A stretch of DNA of 64,000 nucleotides from Rosa chinensis (Eukaryota > Streptophyta > Magnoliopsida > Rosales > Rosaceae). The notes below the pieces were generated by a model, which ran no database searches, was not told where the DNA came from, and saw only the letters and a list, made by a program, of their open reading frames with translations. Each line of letters starts with the position of its first letter. Position 1 is the first letter of the stretch. The stretch spans positions 31,540,501-31,604,500 of the forward strand of contig NC_037090.1 of assembly GCF_002994745.2 (NCBI RefSeq). Direction: 5' to 3'. Positions 50,690 to 62,799 of this stretch are shown piece by piece. A program made the position numbers and the translations under genes.

Positions 50690-50860
50690 ATGTTATCTTA
50701 TTATCTTTTTTATTTTCTTATTGCAAGCTTGTAATCGGAAACTTTTGGTTATAAATGTAGAAGATTGCTAAATTCTATTATCTTATCATCATTTTTATTT
50801 TCTTATTGCAAGCTTGTAATCGGAAAATTTTGGTTATAACTGTAGAGGATTGCTAAATTC
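50690..50860. repeat. 85-bp tandem duplication in the ankyrin gene 3'UTR
   Basis: TATTTTCTTATTGCAAGCTT occurs at 50711 and again at 50796, and the following 60 bp (TGTAATCGGAAA and GATTGCTAAATTCTA) is repeated with a few changes. It lies just 3' of the stop codon and probably duplicates the polyadenylation region. Confidence 0.85.
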
Positions 50861-51104
50861 TAACTATTTGCTGAAACGAAGATGTTTGCCATTTCACTGA
50901 TATAGCTTTTGAAATGAGTAGTGCTTCAGTGATGTGGAAGAAACGCCATGTTTTTTTTTTTTAAAGGAAACACGTATGGCTATAATGGGTGGGCTCTAAT
51001 GAGGATTTCATGAATTTTTTTTAAATTAACAATTATAAGATCCATTTTTCGATCACATTTCGGCAAATTAATTGTTAGATATTTATTAATAGAGTTATTA
51101 CTAC

Positions 51105-51815
51105 AAACGGTACCTGAATTTATCCTCTATCTTATCGATGGTACCTGAACTTCAATTTTGATCACAATCAGTGCCTGAACTTTTCGATTTCATTTCAAAT
51201 GGTACATCACTAACTTCCGTTAAAAAACTGACATGTGTAGAGCACATGACCTATATTCAAGAATAGTTTGATGAAAATACCCATTTAAATAATTTTGTTT
51301 AGTAGATATGTTGATCAATTAATATGGTAATAAAAATAGAAATTAAAATGTATCTCTACCGTCTTATGAAAATAAAATTTAAAAACAAGATCTCAACAAA
51401 AATTAATTTGTTTTATAGATACAGACAAAATATTTCAAACAAAACTATAAAACCTTTTTTTTTTTTGGACAAACTATAAATTTAAAACAGAAACCTTATC
51501 AAAACTTTCGTAAGTCTTTTTTTTTTCCCCTGTCATTCATATTTTTAATTGAAGTTGAAAGCTTTTGTTTTTGATAGTCTCATTTTTTATAGCCACAATA
51601 TAAGTGAAAATAAGTGATATTACAAAAAAAAAAAAACTTAACAAATTTATCCTTGAAAAATGAGTCACATGTTTGGCACATGTCAATTTTTAACAAAATA
51701 TTAACGGAAGTTAGTAATAGGTATCATTTGAAATGAAATCGAAAAGTTCAGGTACTGGTTGTGATGAAAATTGAAGTTCAGGTACCATAGATAAAATAGA
51801 GGATAATTTCAGGTA
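51105..51815. mobile_element. MITE with about 145-bp inverted repeats
   Basis: The left arm (about 51108-51250; GGTACCTGAACTTCAATTTT, then CAGTGCCTGAACTTTTCGAT) is inverted at 51670-51815 (ATCGAAAAGTTCAGGTACTG, then AAAATTGAAGTTCAGGTACC). The interior is AT-rich and non-coding. The right tip is interrupted by the copia element: the AGGTA that ends here is duplicated at 58375, and the few remaining terminal bases continue there. The original target duplication is therefore hard to read. Confidence 0.75.
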
Positions 51816-52049
51816 TGTTCAAGTAAATCCAGAATATGTGTCTGGCCCAAACTCGAGGTTACTTGCTCTAGTTGAAATAGGGTTTATATTAGAGATATTC
51901 TCGGAGAATCTTAGGAGATATCTAATCAATGTACGATTATGTTTCCATGTACAACTCTATCTCTATGCTTGTAATCCTCTATATAAAGAAGTCCCTATTA
52001 TCAATGAAAGTACGACTCAATTCTCTCCCAATTCGGTTTTCCTTAAACA
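51816..52049 (+). repeat. Copia 5' LTR
   Basis: 234 bp. Carries a TATA box at 51979-51987, so transcription probably begins near 52010. Differs from the 3' LTR by about six substitutions and no indels. Confidence 0.95.
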
Positions 52050-53040
52050 CGTTATCAACACGAAACCCTAACCCTGAAACAAATAGCCAAACCCTGATTC
52101 AAGAAGCTAAAAACCTTGAAACCTTTTCTGCCTCCACCTCACACCTTCAAGAACTCGATCCCAGGAGTCCAGAACCGGCGGCCCCACCCCGAGAACCGGC
52201 CGGAAACCTACCGAACCGGCCACCGGAAGCTCCATACAACTCGCAGCATATATTCCACCGGTTCACCATCTTCCGGACCTCCAATTTCCACCAAATTTTG
52301 GTAGCAGAAGCCTCTTGATCTGAAGTTTCAGGAACCGGAATAAAAAGTCTAAAAACCGGCCTAAAACTTGCTAAACCGGCTGCCTAATCATTTGGCAGAA
52401 AAACCGGCAGAAAAGAAAAGAAAAAGAAAAGAAGAAGAAAGAAGAACCCCAGCCCAAAAAGGAAGAAGTCAAAGCTCAGCCCAAAGGTCAAAGCCCAGCC
52501 CACTGACATAAGCTTGCCAAGTCAGCATCTGGACCCACTGCCACGTCATCAGCCGGACCCCATCGCCATGTCAGCAACCAAACCCCACTGCCATGTCAGC
52601 AACCGGACCCTAGTGCCACGTTAGCATACAGTCAACTCCGGTCAACCACTTTTCCGGCCAAATTTTCCGGCGACATATTTCTAGGTATTTTTTTTTCTAA
52701 AGGTTCCCGTTTTTTTTAAGAGTTTTTACATTCAATTTCTCTTCTTTTTTGGGGACTTGCAACATCCCTTCTTCTACGCCCCTTTCTTTATCATAAGGGA
52801 GACCAAATTAAGCCGAACTGTGGGGGTTCGTGCTCACTCCAAGCTTGGAGCTTGTAGAGTTCTCCAAACTTAGAGTTTGTTGAGATAAAACGATCAACCG
52901 CAAACATCATTGTTTCGATCTAATCCAACCCTTCTTGGAATCGAATTTCTTGGAAGCGACTACGCTCATAAATTTTATTTATTTTCATGGTAGCCTTTTA
53001 CGTTCCGAAACTAACCCTAACTTCTTGTTCTCTTTCAGGA

Positions 53041-54096
53041 TGAGTAACCTGAACAAATTGGACTTTGCTCCATTGGGAACAACTCGCTCTGGATATCACA
53101 GGTGGGTTCGTGATGTCCGCCAGCATCTCAAGGCTGATGTAATCCTAGATACGATTCTCGAGCTTAGCCAGGACGTGCTAACTGTTAAGTAAGCTCAAGC
53201 TTTGGAAGCCAATAGAGCAACCTTAGAGGCAAATAAGGCGAAAGCCATCATCCTAATGACTCGTCATATGGATGATCCGCTCCAGTACGAGTGTATGAAT
53301 GAAGAAGACCCCAGAAGGCTCTGGGTCTCACTCGATGAAAGATTTGGCAACGTCCGTGACTCCCTGCTTCCTGACCTAGAAGTGAGATGGCATAGCCTCC
53401 GCTTCTGTGATTTCAAGTCAGTTCTTGACTACAACTCGGAAGCACTTCGCATTAAATCCTTAATGGAATTCTGTGGTAAAGAGATCACAAATGCGATGTT
53501 GATTGAGAAGACTCTCTCTACCTTCCCCGTCTTTGCATTGATGGTTGCTAAGAACTATCGAATCGATGTTACTGCAAGACGAATCACAAGGTTTTATGAG
53601 CTCATTGGAGCTATGAATGTCGCTGAAAAGCATGACAACATCCTTGTGAAGAACTATAATTCAAGATCCGTGAGAACATAGCATATTCCAGAATCCAATT
53701 ATAGTCGCGCCCCAAAGAGAGGGCGCTAAGAGCGAAACCCTAATCTTAGGAATACATTTGGACGTTCTGGTCCATATAATCGCTCTACTTGGGAAGGTAA
53801 TCGCCAAAATAGGCGAACACGGAACCGAAGAGGTCAACGTGGAAAGAGAGAGGGAGGTAACGCCTCTGGCCATGTTGGTGGCGCCACCAACACTAAGAGC
53901 CATCTAAATGACGCTTTCAAAGCGCCTCAATCAATGGAGTTTGAGCAAAGAGATGTATGTTCTCGATGTGGAGTGTCTGATCATTGGGCACACATTTGTA
54001 GAGCTCGTGAAGAAATTGTCACCGCCTACAAAGCATATTGTGAAGCAAGAGAAGCTCACTATGTGGAACAAGAAGATCAAGAAGATGATCTAGAGT
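53041..54096 (+). pseudogene. Copia gag, broken by stops and a frameshift
   Basis: A capsid-like domain starts at 53041 (MSNLNKLDFAPLG) and is cut by a stop at 53190. It continues in the same frame from 53202 (EANKAKAIILMTRHMDD) to a stop at 53679. Further on, a basic Arg-rich stretch and a zinc knuckle CSRCGVSDHWAHIC (CX2CX4HX4C, about 53959-54000) follow, and a terminal acidic tail ends near 54094. At least three stops and one frame change make it non-functional as read. Confidence 0.85.
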
Positions 54097-54741
54097 GAAG
54101 GGTTGAAGACTACAAATCTGGCTGGGATCAATAGATCGCCAATTCTGTTTAAGTCTTTATTTTTCCAAGAGATGTAATAGGCAATTGCCATATATTTTTG
54201 TAGTAAATGCCAATGGTTTAGTTTTTCTTCAAAGCAGGCTCACTCAAAGTAAGTGTGATGTCTAGGAAGGTTCTGAGATTAGTGGTACTTAAGTGAGCCT
54301 TGCTCCACCGACATCTCTCTACTCACCTGGTCACATTTATTTTGGAATTACCGAAAGAAGTTAGACGACTACCATTGTTTTTCATTAGCTATCATTTTGG
54401 ATTAGATTTTTTTTGGTCAAAGAGACAATGATGTAACTCCTTTGGGTTATGAATAAAATTTCGAGTTCTTTTCATTATGACTCTATTTTGATTCTGAGCA
54501 TATGACTTTTGTGACAACGATGGCTGGGCCATCAGTATTAATTCAAGGACATGGAATAGCCCAAGTTTCACTTGCCAAATGGCACCTTAATTACTGTCAC
54601 ATAAACTCTCTACGCTTCTAGGGCGAATCGCACCTATGAATAGCCAACAGATTCCATGCGAAAACGCATGTAGAGAACGGAAATGAGTTCCTTTGCAATA
54701 CCTCTAATGATTGCGAACAAAGGCGCATCTTAGAGAAGTTT

Positions 54742-57740
54742 ATGTGTCTCTCTAGTGGATTTTATTTCACTATTCGAGCTATTAAATCCAATAAAGTTAC
54801 GAGAGAAGATCTCTTGGATTTAGACACATATTGGCTTTGTCACGACAGGATAGATCATCCTAGTCATGATATGATGATCCGTCTACTAAAGACTTCACAT
54901 GGACATCATTTCTTTCGAGCGAAACGAAGCATGAATCAAAAGTTGATTTTTGGACTAAGTGTGACCGACGCAGCTGCCTGGGGCACCGCCTCCGTCCACC
55001 ACCAGCCTAGGGTTAGTGCAGTCCCTATCCATGACGCCATGGAGTCCATCATGGTGATGGCGCCCTAGGTGATGCTGCAATTACCAACTTGCTTCAAATA
55101 GTGTTTCAGACGCTCAGGCCCAACCAAAATTCTAATTGGTTGCTTCTAAAGCCTCTCGCTCGTTTTACAAAGTCCGTTCCTTAGGGAAATTAGGACGAGA
55201 CCGTCCTATGTAAAGGATATGAAAATACTCATTATGTTCTTACATAGAATCCATGAGGATTCTATAGACTGATTCAACCAACTTGCGGACGTTTAAATAT
55301 CTTATGATATTGGTTGATACGCAAACACGCTGGTCACGTGTTTTGCCATTGTCCACTTGTAATGCTGCTTATGCTGCACTCCTAGCAAATATCATATGAC
55401 AACGGGCTCACTCCTCGGATCATCCTATTCCGTCAATTGGACTTGACGATGCTAGCGAGTTTACATCGAAGACTTTCGATGGTTATTGCATTGGGACTGA
55501 TGTTGGACATCACATTCCCATGAACACACCCGAATGGTCTCGCGAAAATGTCTACGATGGTAGTCCGGACATTGGTAATGCGCACCAATCTCCTTATATC
55601 CGCTTGGGGTGATGCAATATCGCATGCAGCTATGCTAATTCGTCTACGACCTACCGCCACTCAATCTACCTCTGCATTACAGCTAGTGACTGGGTACAAG
55701 TATCGTACTTACGCATCTTTGAGTGTGCCATTTATGTGCCAATTGCGCTGCCACAATGCTCTATGATGGGTCCGTACAGACGAATGGGCAACTACGTCGG
55801 ATTTGAGACTCCAACAATCGTCCGGCACTTAATGCCCTTGCAAGACGATCTCCTTACCGCTAGACTTGAGGGTTGTCACTTTGATGAGACAGTCTTCCCG
55901 TCGTTAGGGGGAGATAAGAACACGGATGTTCAGCAGGAACAACAAGAATTGTCGTGGCCTGTCCCCACTATGTCTCATCTCGATCCCTACTAAAGTGACG
56001 AGATCACACAAATATGCTGCAAACATGCCTGCAAGGAAGGACGTCCCTACGAGAGGACATAGCGCCACCCTACACGGAGGTAGGCATGGCGCCAACGCCA
56101 ATGAGAGTGGCACTCTGGCGGTACAGGTCATGGCCCTAGCTAGGATGCATAGGAGGCCCGTGGGTTCGAATGATGCTTTGACACAACCTAATCCTTGGAT
56201 CATCGGCACTCAAAATCCGTCTCATGAGAATCTTCTAGGTTATGGTTATCATTGGGGGACGCCTCAACGTCAGAACCTATTTATGAGAATATAGAACTCT
56301 ACGAAAATTACACTAGTGTACATGAGACGTGGGATACAAACTCCATCATAATTGATGATGTAGTCACGCACTTCGTTGCACATGAGTTTATTGAGTCCGA
56401 TGATATCGAACCACACTCCGTTGATGAATGAATGACAACATAGAGAGATTTGGCCTAAATGGAAAGATGTGATCCAGGTTAAGTTGGATTCTCTAACGAA
56501 GAGGGAGGTTTTTGAGCCAGTGATGCCAACACCTCCTAACATAAAACCTATTGACTAATGGGTCTTCATTAGAAAACGTGATGAGAAAAAGAGATGGCTG
56601 GTAATCTCGCCTTATGGCGCAAGGCTTCTCACAAAACGCCCTAGAATCGACTACGATGAGACATATTCTCTCGTAATGGATGTCATTGCACTCCACTACC
56701 TTATTAGTTTGGCAGTTTTCGAATAACTGAACATGTAGCTTATAAATGTGGTCACTACGGGATCTAGATACGGAATATACATGAAGGTTCATGTTGTACT
56801 TCATTTACCCAAGTCAAGTGGCTCTAGACCACGGAGCGCGTTTACAATAAGGTTGGAACACTCACTAAAGTGACTACTTGATTGGAAAGGGATATGCCCA
56901 CGCGTTTCCATAACAAGTTTCGGATTCTATCACGGTTCATGTTGGACATGATCTTCATTAGAAGCCCTTAAAGAGTTAAGGGAAACCGCTGAACACTTGA
57001 AATCTGATTTTGAGATGAAGGATTATGAGAGAACACGATTATGTCTCAGTTTGGAACTTGAGCATCGTGTCAATAGATGCTTAGGCATTTTGACAAGGTC
57101 AAGCCTTCAAGCACCCCCATGATTGTCCGTAGTCTTGATCCTGAAAAGGGTCCTCTTCATTGAAAGGATGATAATGAATGAAGATGTGCTAGAGGCAGAA
57201 GTGTCTTACTTGAGTACAATAGACGCATTATTGTACTTAGCTCAATGCACAAGACCGGACATCTCATTTGCAGTGAACTTGTTAGCTAAGGTATAACTCT
57301 GCGCCAACGCGACGCCATTTGATTGGTGTAAAAGATATCTTTCGGTACTTGAGATGTACGATTGATATGGGCTCGTTCAATCCCTATAGAGAGATGATGG
57401 ATTCAGAGCCATCACACACCTGGAACGCCGCCAACACTGGCCTGCGTCCACTATCCCCATCCCAAAACGACATGTGTTTTGGAAGGTTTTGCTGATGTTG
57501 GGTATCTCTCTGACCCATACAAAGGTCATTCCCAAACTGGTTAAGTGTTCACCATGGGTAAAGACAGTGATACCTTGGAGGTCTACAGAACAGACCCTAG
57601 TCGTTATATCTTCGAACAATGCAGAGATTATTGCTCTTCACAAAGTGGTTCATGAATGTATATGGATTGGATCCATAATTACGCATGTTCGAAATAATTG
57701 TGGTTTGAAATCTACCACAGATGAGCCTACGAGCATATAG
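54742..57740 (+). pseudogene. Copia pol remnants (pre-integrase, integrase, RT, RNase H)
   Basis: Scattered short frames show the copia pol order. A GAG-pre-integrase motif (LDTYWLCHDRIDHPSHDMM) lies at about 54808-54865. Integrase C-terminal text (ARLEGCHFDETVFPSLGG) is near 55860-55915. Reverse transcriptase fragments are at about 56450-56760, and an RNase H region near 57200-57740 contains DADYL- and SSNNAEIIALH-like motifs. Stops and frameshifts are frequent and the RT catalytic core is not recognisable. Confidence 0.7.
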
Positions 57741-58140
57741 GATAATGCTGCTTGTTTTGAAGCAAGGATACATCAAAAGCGACCACACCAAGTATAATCA
57801 GCAACAACAAACTCTCCTCAAGATCAAAGTGAACTAGGTTCAATCTGAGGACAGTGCGGCAGGCTTGCTCACTAATTGATTGCCTAAATTCCACTTTCGA
57901 GAAACATGTTGGTAACATTGTTTGCGGAAGTTATCCGAACTCCAATGACCATGTTGTCAGGGGGAGATGCAGACATCAGGGGGAGGTGTCTACATGTATG
58001 GTCTCGAAACGTGAAGGGTGTGTTGTGCTCTTTTTCCCCTTCGACCGAGGTTATTTTTGTCCCACTGGGTTTTTGTTACTCGGCAAGGTTTTTAATGAGG
58101 CAACAAGAGGAGCACCACGTTTGGGCGACATAAGGGGGAG

Positions 58141-58374
58141 TGTTCAAGTAAATCCAGAATATGTGTTTGGCCTAAACTCGAGGTTACTTGCTCTAGTTGA
58201 AATAGGGTTTATCTTAGAGATATTCTCGGAGAATCTTAGGAGATATCCAATCAATGTACGATTATGTTTCCATGTACAACTCTATCTCTATGCTTGTAAT
58301 CCTCTATATAAAGAGGTCCCTATTATCAATGAAAGTACGACTCAATTCTCTCCCAATTCAGTTTTCCTTAAACA
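58141..58374 (+). repeat. Copia 3' LTR
   Basis: 234 bp, preceded immediately by the polypurine tract AAGGGGGAG and followed by the AGGTA target duplication. Confidence 0.95.
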
Positions 58375-58379
58375 AGGTA

Positions 58380-60600
58380 TTATTTATGATAATAACCCTT
58401 ATGAATATATCATTTTTTATAAATTTTCAACTAAATTGAAAATTGTTAAGGCATTCATAATCGTAATTTATCATTTATGATCGTGAAAAGTTCATGTTTG
58501 ATATGTTTGGTTCGTTCATTTATTTGATTGAGTTCGGTAACCTTAACGATTAGCAATTTTGAAGAAAATTTTCATAAGTGATCTACTCATGTATACCTAA
58601 TCATCTGATGGTTGATTTGTCAAAATGTAATCGAAACGTGTGTTTCACAATCATTAATTAGAAAGCCCTCATGAAGTCGTTATTAGAGCCTCTCCCTGGC
58701 TATAATATCAAGCAGAGTACTTTTTTTGTCTGTGTAATCTAGTGTGGTAAACACAACATAAAGTAGGACTTAATGAGACATCTACACAGCTGCACTCTAA
58801 GAGTACATCAGACAAATTTGGTTTGCCCTTTAATGTTGGGCACAATTGCAGTTTAAGCTGCGGTTGATTGCTTGTTCATTGACATGGGCTATATGGATAG
58901 CCAATTTTTTTCGTCGGACTATTAAACCAAAGAATAGCTTGATAGGAGTCTCATGTCCCCCGAAAGTCTATCCTAGGGGTTGGATGTAGTAAGGCGTGGT
59001 GGGTTGCGGATCTGGAAAAGGGATGCTTCGATGGTGGCTTCGATAGACGACTGATGTCAGATAGGTGGAGGCGCTGAGGGACGGTATACGGCGGTTCTGA
59101 TGGTGGCAGAAGCTGGAGTGCTCCTAGGATTGGATCGGGTTTGACCTAGATTAGGCTTCGGTCATGTCTCTTGGGCCTATCTAGTTTTGAGCCTGGTTGT
59201 GTCGGCCAAGGAGGAGTGTTGCATCTCCTTTTTTTTTTTTTGTCTTTGTTTTGTTGTTTGATTTTCTGCGTTTTGAATAATGTTGACCCCTTGTGGTCGT
59301 GTTTGTGGTTGATTACAATACACCGCTGATCGAGTGATGACGTTTTCCACCCGCATCAATCACAAGTATTCACTACTCAAGAGGCAGAGTTGACTTGAGC
59401 ACTTGTCAATCCTTCATGGGTTTAGATCTGCTACCCAGTTGGGATGCCGATGCCATCTTACCATCGATGTTGGCAATTTGTCAAATTACAAGTCTCCTTG
59501 GTCGTTATGACCATTTTCTTGTCTCATGGTGTACCGGAAAATTTGTAGCTCCATTAGGAAGTTATGTTCAAGCCTTTTGGTCTGGCTCTTGTGACAAATG
59601 GCCCGTTAGCGGCTCCTGTTTTGTATCGTTCATATCACTTGTAACTTTTTCCGTATGAACGAACTTATTTGATCAAGGACACTCACTTAGCTTGCATGTT
59701 CAGCTAGTGAGATTTAAACTTATGACATCCATGGTGTTAACTAGGCTAGCCAACTAACAATTCACATGTCAGTGAGGCCACCGAGTTCCAACTTTATTTC
59801 CAAAGAGTTTTCTTTCATCATATCACTCAACTTAATCCCTCAAGTCCTCTTATTAGGATTTATTCACAAGTTTTTGTCCCAACTCCACCTTCGTAAAGGA
59901 CATGTATACATCACTTTCTTTTTTTTTCTTTTCTTTTTTAAAAAGAGGATCAAAGAGTTTCACTCCTGCCCCCATGGTGACTCAAACCCATGACTTCTTC
60001 ACAAGTGATACTATGTAGTTCATGAGTAATAAGTTGGTTTAATCTACTCCGTCATAGTGACAACAGTTGGATTAAAGTTGGACTTGGCCAAAACACGTAG
60101 AGTCGTAGACAGAAAATGTCTTCGACCTTTCATATTTCCTAATTTTTACTATTTTTTCTTAATTCTTAAAATTGAGTCTTGATGTACGTAGTCTAAAACC
60201 AATCCTAACCTGTCCTTAAAAAATAGAACCTATAAACCATATGAAATGTCTTGTTCTTGGAGGTCCTTGTCGCTGTTTTGGAAACTATCGAATCCAAGAG
60301 ACCACTAAGTTGGATGAGGTCCAACAACATAACATCTTGTTGTCTTTATCATTTTTACTTTATAAAACTTATTTTGCATCACAAGAAGCTATCTTGTTGG
60401 TTACTCACTAGCAGAGGATTCAGTCTAGGTCCAGCGTCGGGTCCCTAGATGCACTAGTGATCGGCGTATAAGGGAGTGCTTTCTTGCCTTATCATAAGTC
60501 TTTTAACTTATTATGTCCTTTTCTTTGTGTTTAGGTTAGTTATTATGTCACTCTATCCTTATTTTTTTTGTCAATATCATTTTTTCTTCTTCTTAATGAT
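58380..60600. other. Spacer with retroposon-like fragments
   Basis: No gene. 58960-59230 is GC-rich sequence like the 5' portions of the window's poly(A) retroposons but lacks definable ends. 59400-59760 has an open frame without a domain. 59915-60050 is a possible SINE (listed separately). Confidence 0.45.
59917..60050 (-). repeat. Possible tRNA-derived SINE, minus strand
   Basis: The minus strand contains CATGGGTTTGAGTCACC, close to a pol III B box. It is followed 3' by an A-rich run (T/C-rich 59917-59940 on +). An A box is not clear and no target duplication was found. Confidence 0.35.
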
Positions 60601-60996
60601 GGATTCCGCCTCAAGGATTATCTCTGGATAAGGACGCATTTGTGTCTCTTATGCGCAGGTATTAATAAGAAGTTTAGAGTTCCCTTCCACAAAGATATAA
60701 GAATAATTTTAAAGATGAGCTGTATGCAAGCCTTCCCTTAGAGCTGTAGCTTCTGCAACCAAAATGTTAGTAGATCCAATGCTTCTACTAGCAACAATTA
60801 AAGGATTCCCAACAGAGTTTCTAATGATAAAACCTATAGTTGCATGGTCACCTTTAACAGAACCATCAAAATTTAATTTAAGAAAATGATCCTGAGAGGT
60901 TGCCATTTTGAAAATATTTTGAGACTTTAGGAGAAAAATTCTTGGAATTAGCTTGAAAATAAAGATTAGCAAAAGTAACTGTAGCAAATAAAGTTT

Positions 60997-61142
60997 GGGA
61001 TATTGACCCAATGCCCAAATTTGGGCCAATATATTCTCACTTACTCCACTAAGAGTTTTTTTACTCCAATTTATCAAATTTAACATTTAATGACAGTTTT
61101 GCCCTATCAATTAAACTGAAACTCATCGATCTATCTTCTCTC

Positions 61143-61188
<46 letters not shown>

Positions 61189-62386
61189 CCCTCAGCTCCA
61201 TTGTCGAGGCCCAATCTGAGGCCGCCGGAATCACGCCGTCATCGAGACTTAAATCGGTGTGGTATCGAGGCTCTCAATCCGTTGTCGTGCAGCACAGTTT
61301 CTACTCAGACAAAGACTCTGGCGCAGTTGTGGAGGCACAAATCGGTCCGGCATCGAGGCTCAATCCGCCGACGTGCAGCATAGACTTCGACTCCGACGTG
61401 CAACCCAAATTCTAATTCCGGTTTCGACTCCGACACTGACATCCAAGCAATAAACTCTGACAGAGATTTCGGTGTTGGGTTGGGTCCGGCCTAGACCGAG
61501 CAGAGGTCCTGGACGGTGAGGTGGAAGTTGTTGTTGGTGTCGGAGTCGAATCAGAGGACCGGGGACTTGAGGCGGAGGTCCAGGAGGGCGATGTGGCCTT
61601 GGTGGTCGCCGGAGGCGAGGAGGAAGTGGGAGCTGGAATGCTTGGTGGAGAGGAGGTCGAGGCCGAGGCCTGGTTGGTGGATAGAGTCAGTGAGGGTCTT
61701 GAGCTCGACGTGGTTGCAAGAGAGAGGGCTCCTCTGATCTGGTTTTGTTTCTTCTTCTTCTTGCCCGGGTTGCAGGCTTGGGAGTGGTGTGGGAGATTAG
61801 GACTTTGTTTACATTTCTTTTTTGGATCAATTACTGGTCCTCAATAGATTAAAATGAGTATTAAACCTAAACTGTTAACATTCTATACAACTATGTTAGT
61901 TTTGCTATACAACTATGGGTAATAAAGTTTTGCAATAATATGATTATTAGGGGGTAATAATATGTTTATTGGGAGGCAATAATATGATTATTGGGGCAAT
62001 AAAATGTTTATTCGGAGGCAATAATATGATTATTGGGGGGCAATAAAATGTTTATTGGAAGGCAATAATATGATTATTGGGTATTATTAGGGGGCAATAA
62101 AATCGGATGCCGGAATCCGGTCACCAGTTGCCTGATTGCGGTCACAGTAGTCAGTAGCCGGCCACAGGTCACGGGAGTTCGGCGAGGCCTCTGATGACTT
62201 CTCTCTCTAAGTGACAAAGAAGGATAGGGCAAAATTGTCTTAAAAATAAATAAAAAGCAATAAAAAATATTTAATTGGGTATTAGGGCAAAAAATATATA
62301 AACTATTGGGTACGTGGGTAATCTCATAAGATGTTTGGATAAATGAGGTTAGTGTAGCTCGAATTTGGGTAAATGGACATTTTCCC
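60997..62386. mobile_element. Mutator-like element (Pack-MULE candidate), 9-bp TSD
   Basis: Flanked by the 9-bp direct repeat ATAAAGTTT (60988-60996, 62387-62395), with GGG...CCC ends. The termini resemble the element at 19951-21599 (TCACTTACTCCACTAAGAGT on the left; GGTAAATGGACATTTTCCC on the right). Inside are a CT tract, a GC-rich block with an apparent captured gene fragment on the minus strand, and GGAGGCAATAATATGATTAT repeats (61930-62095). It has no transposase. The insertion site lies within LINE coding sequence, which makes the target duplication unambiguous. Confidence 0.85.
61500..61740 (-). pseudogene. Captured gene fragment with a WD40-like repeat
   Basis: The minus strand inside the Mutator-like element encodes CNHVELKTLTDSIHQPG, LLSTKHSSSHFLLASGDHQG and HIALLDLRLKSPVL, then an in-frame stop. 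The LASGD-GHI-LLDLR pattern is WD40-like. Its GC content is far above its surroundings, so it looks like host coding sequence picked up by the transposon. I cannot name the donor gene. Confidence 0.5.
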
Positions 62387-62799
62387 ATAAAGTTTTAGAC
62401 GGCGAAATAGATAAATTGTGAAACACTATTTTATTTCTGGAATTCCAGATTGACCAAAGAAGAATTAAGATTTTAGAGAAATGATCATAATTCTTCTTTA
62501 GGTTACTTATATAAGTTAACCAAGAGACTAAAGAGTACTCAGACCAAGCTAGAGGATTGGGAAGACCAGAAAGAGACCATACCTGAGTAGCAAATGAACA
62601 ATGCATAAAAGATGATCCATAGTCTCTACATGATTATTACAGAAGAAGCATAGATGGGAAACAGAATGATTAAAACTTGATATCTTATCTCTTGTTCTAA
62701 GCCTATTTCTAATTAAAATCCAAGCAAAAATTTTAACTTTATGAGAAATATTTAGTTTCCACATTTTAGTAGTAGGTTATGTGTAAATATTGAATTAGA

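Larger units (their letters stand above)
51816..58374 (+). mobile_element. Full-length Ty1/copia LTR retrotransposon, decayed pol
   Basis: Two 234-bp LTRs (51816-52049, 58141-58374), both starting TGTTCAAG and ending TTAAACA, flanked by the 5-bp duplication AGGTA (51811-51815, 58375-58379). The LTRs differ at about six positions (roughly 97% identity), so insertion is fairly recent. Each has a TATATAAAG box (51979 in the 5' LTR). A purine tract AAGGGGGAG abuts the 3' LTR. The primer site after the 5' LTR reads TTATCAACACGA rather than the common TGGTATCAGAGC. Gag is mostly readable. Pol remnants run in copia order but with many stops. It is defective in cis. Confidence 0.93.

Noticed and set aside
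55926..56294. 122-aa ORF in the copia interior
   Set aside because: Out of frame with recognisable pol remnants; treated as part of the decayed element.
58930..59390. Third poly(A) retroposon
   Set aside because: Composition resembles the other two, but the T-run at 59230 is internal and I found no target duplication or tail.
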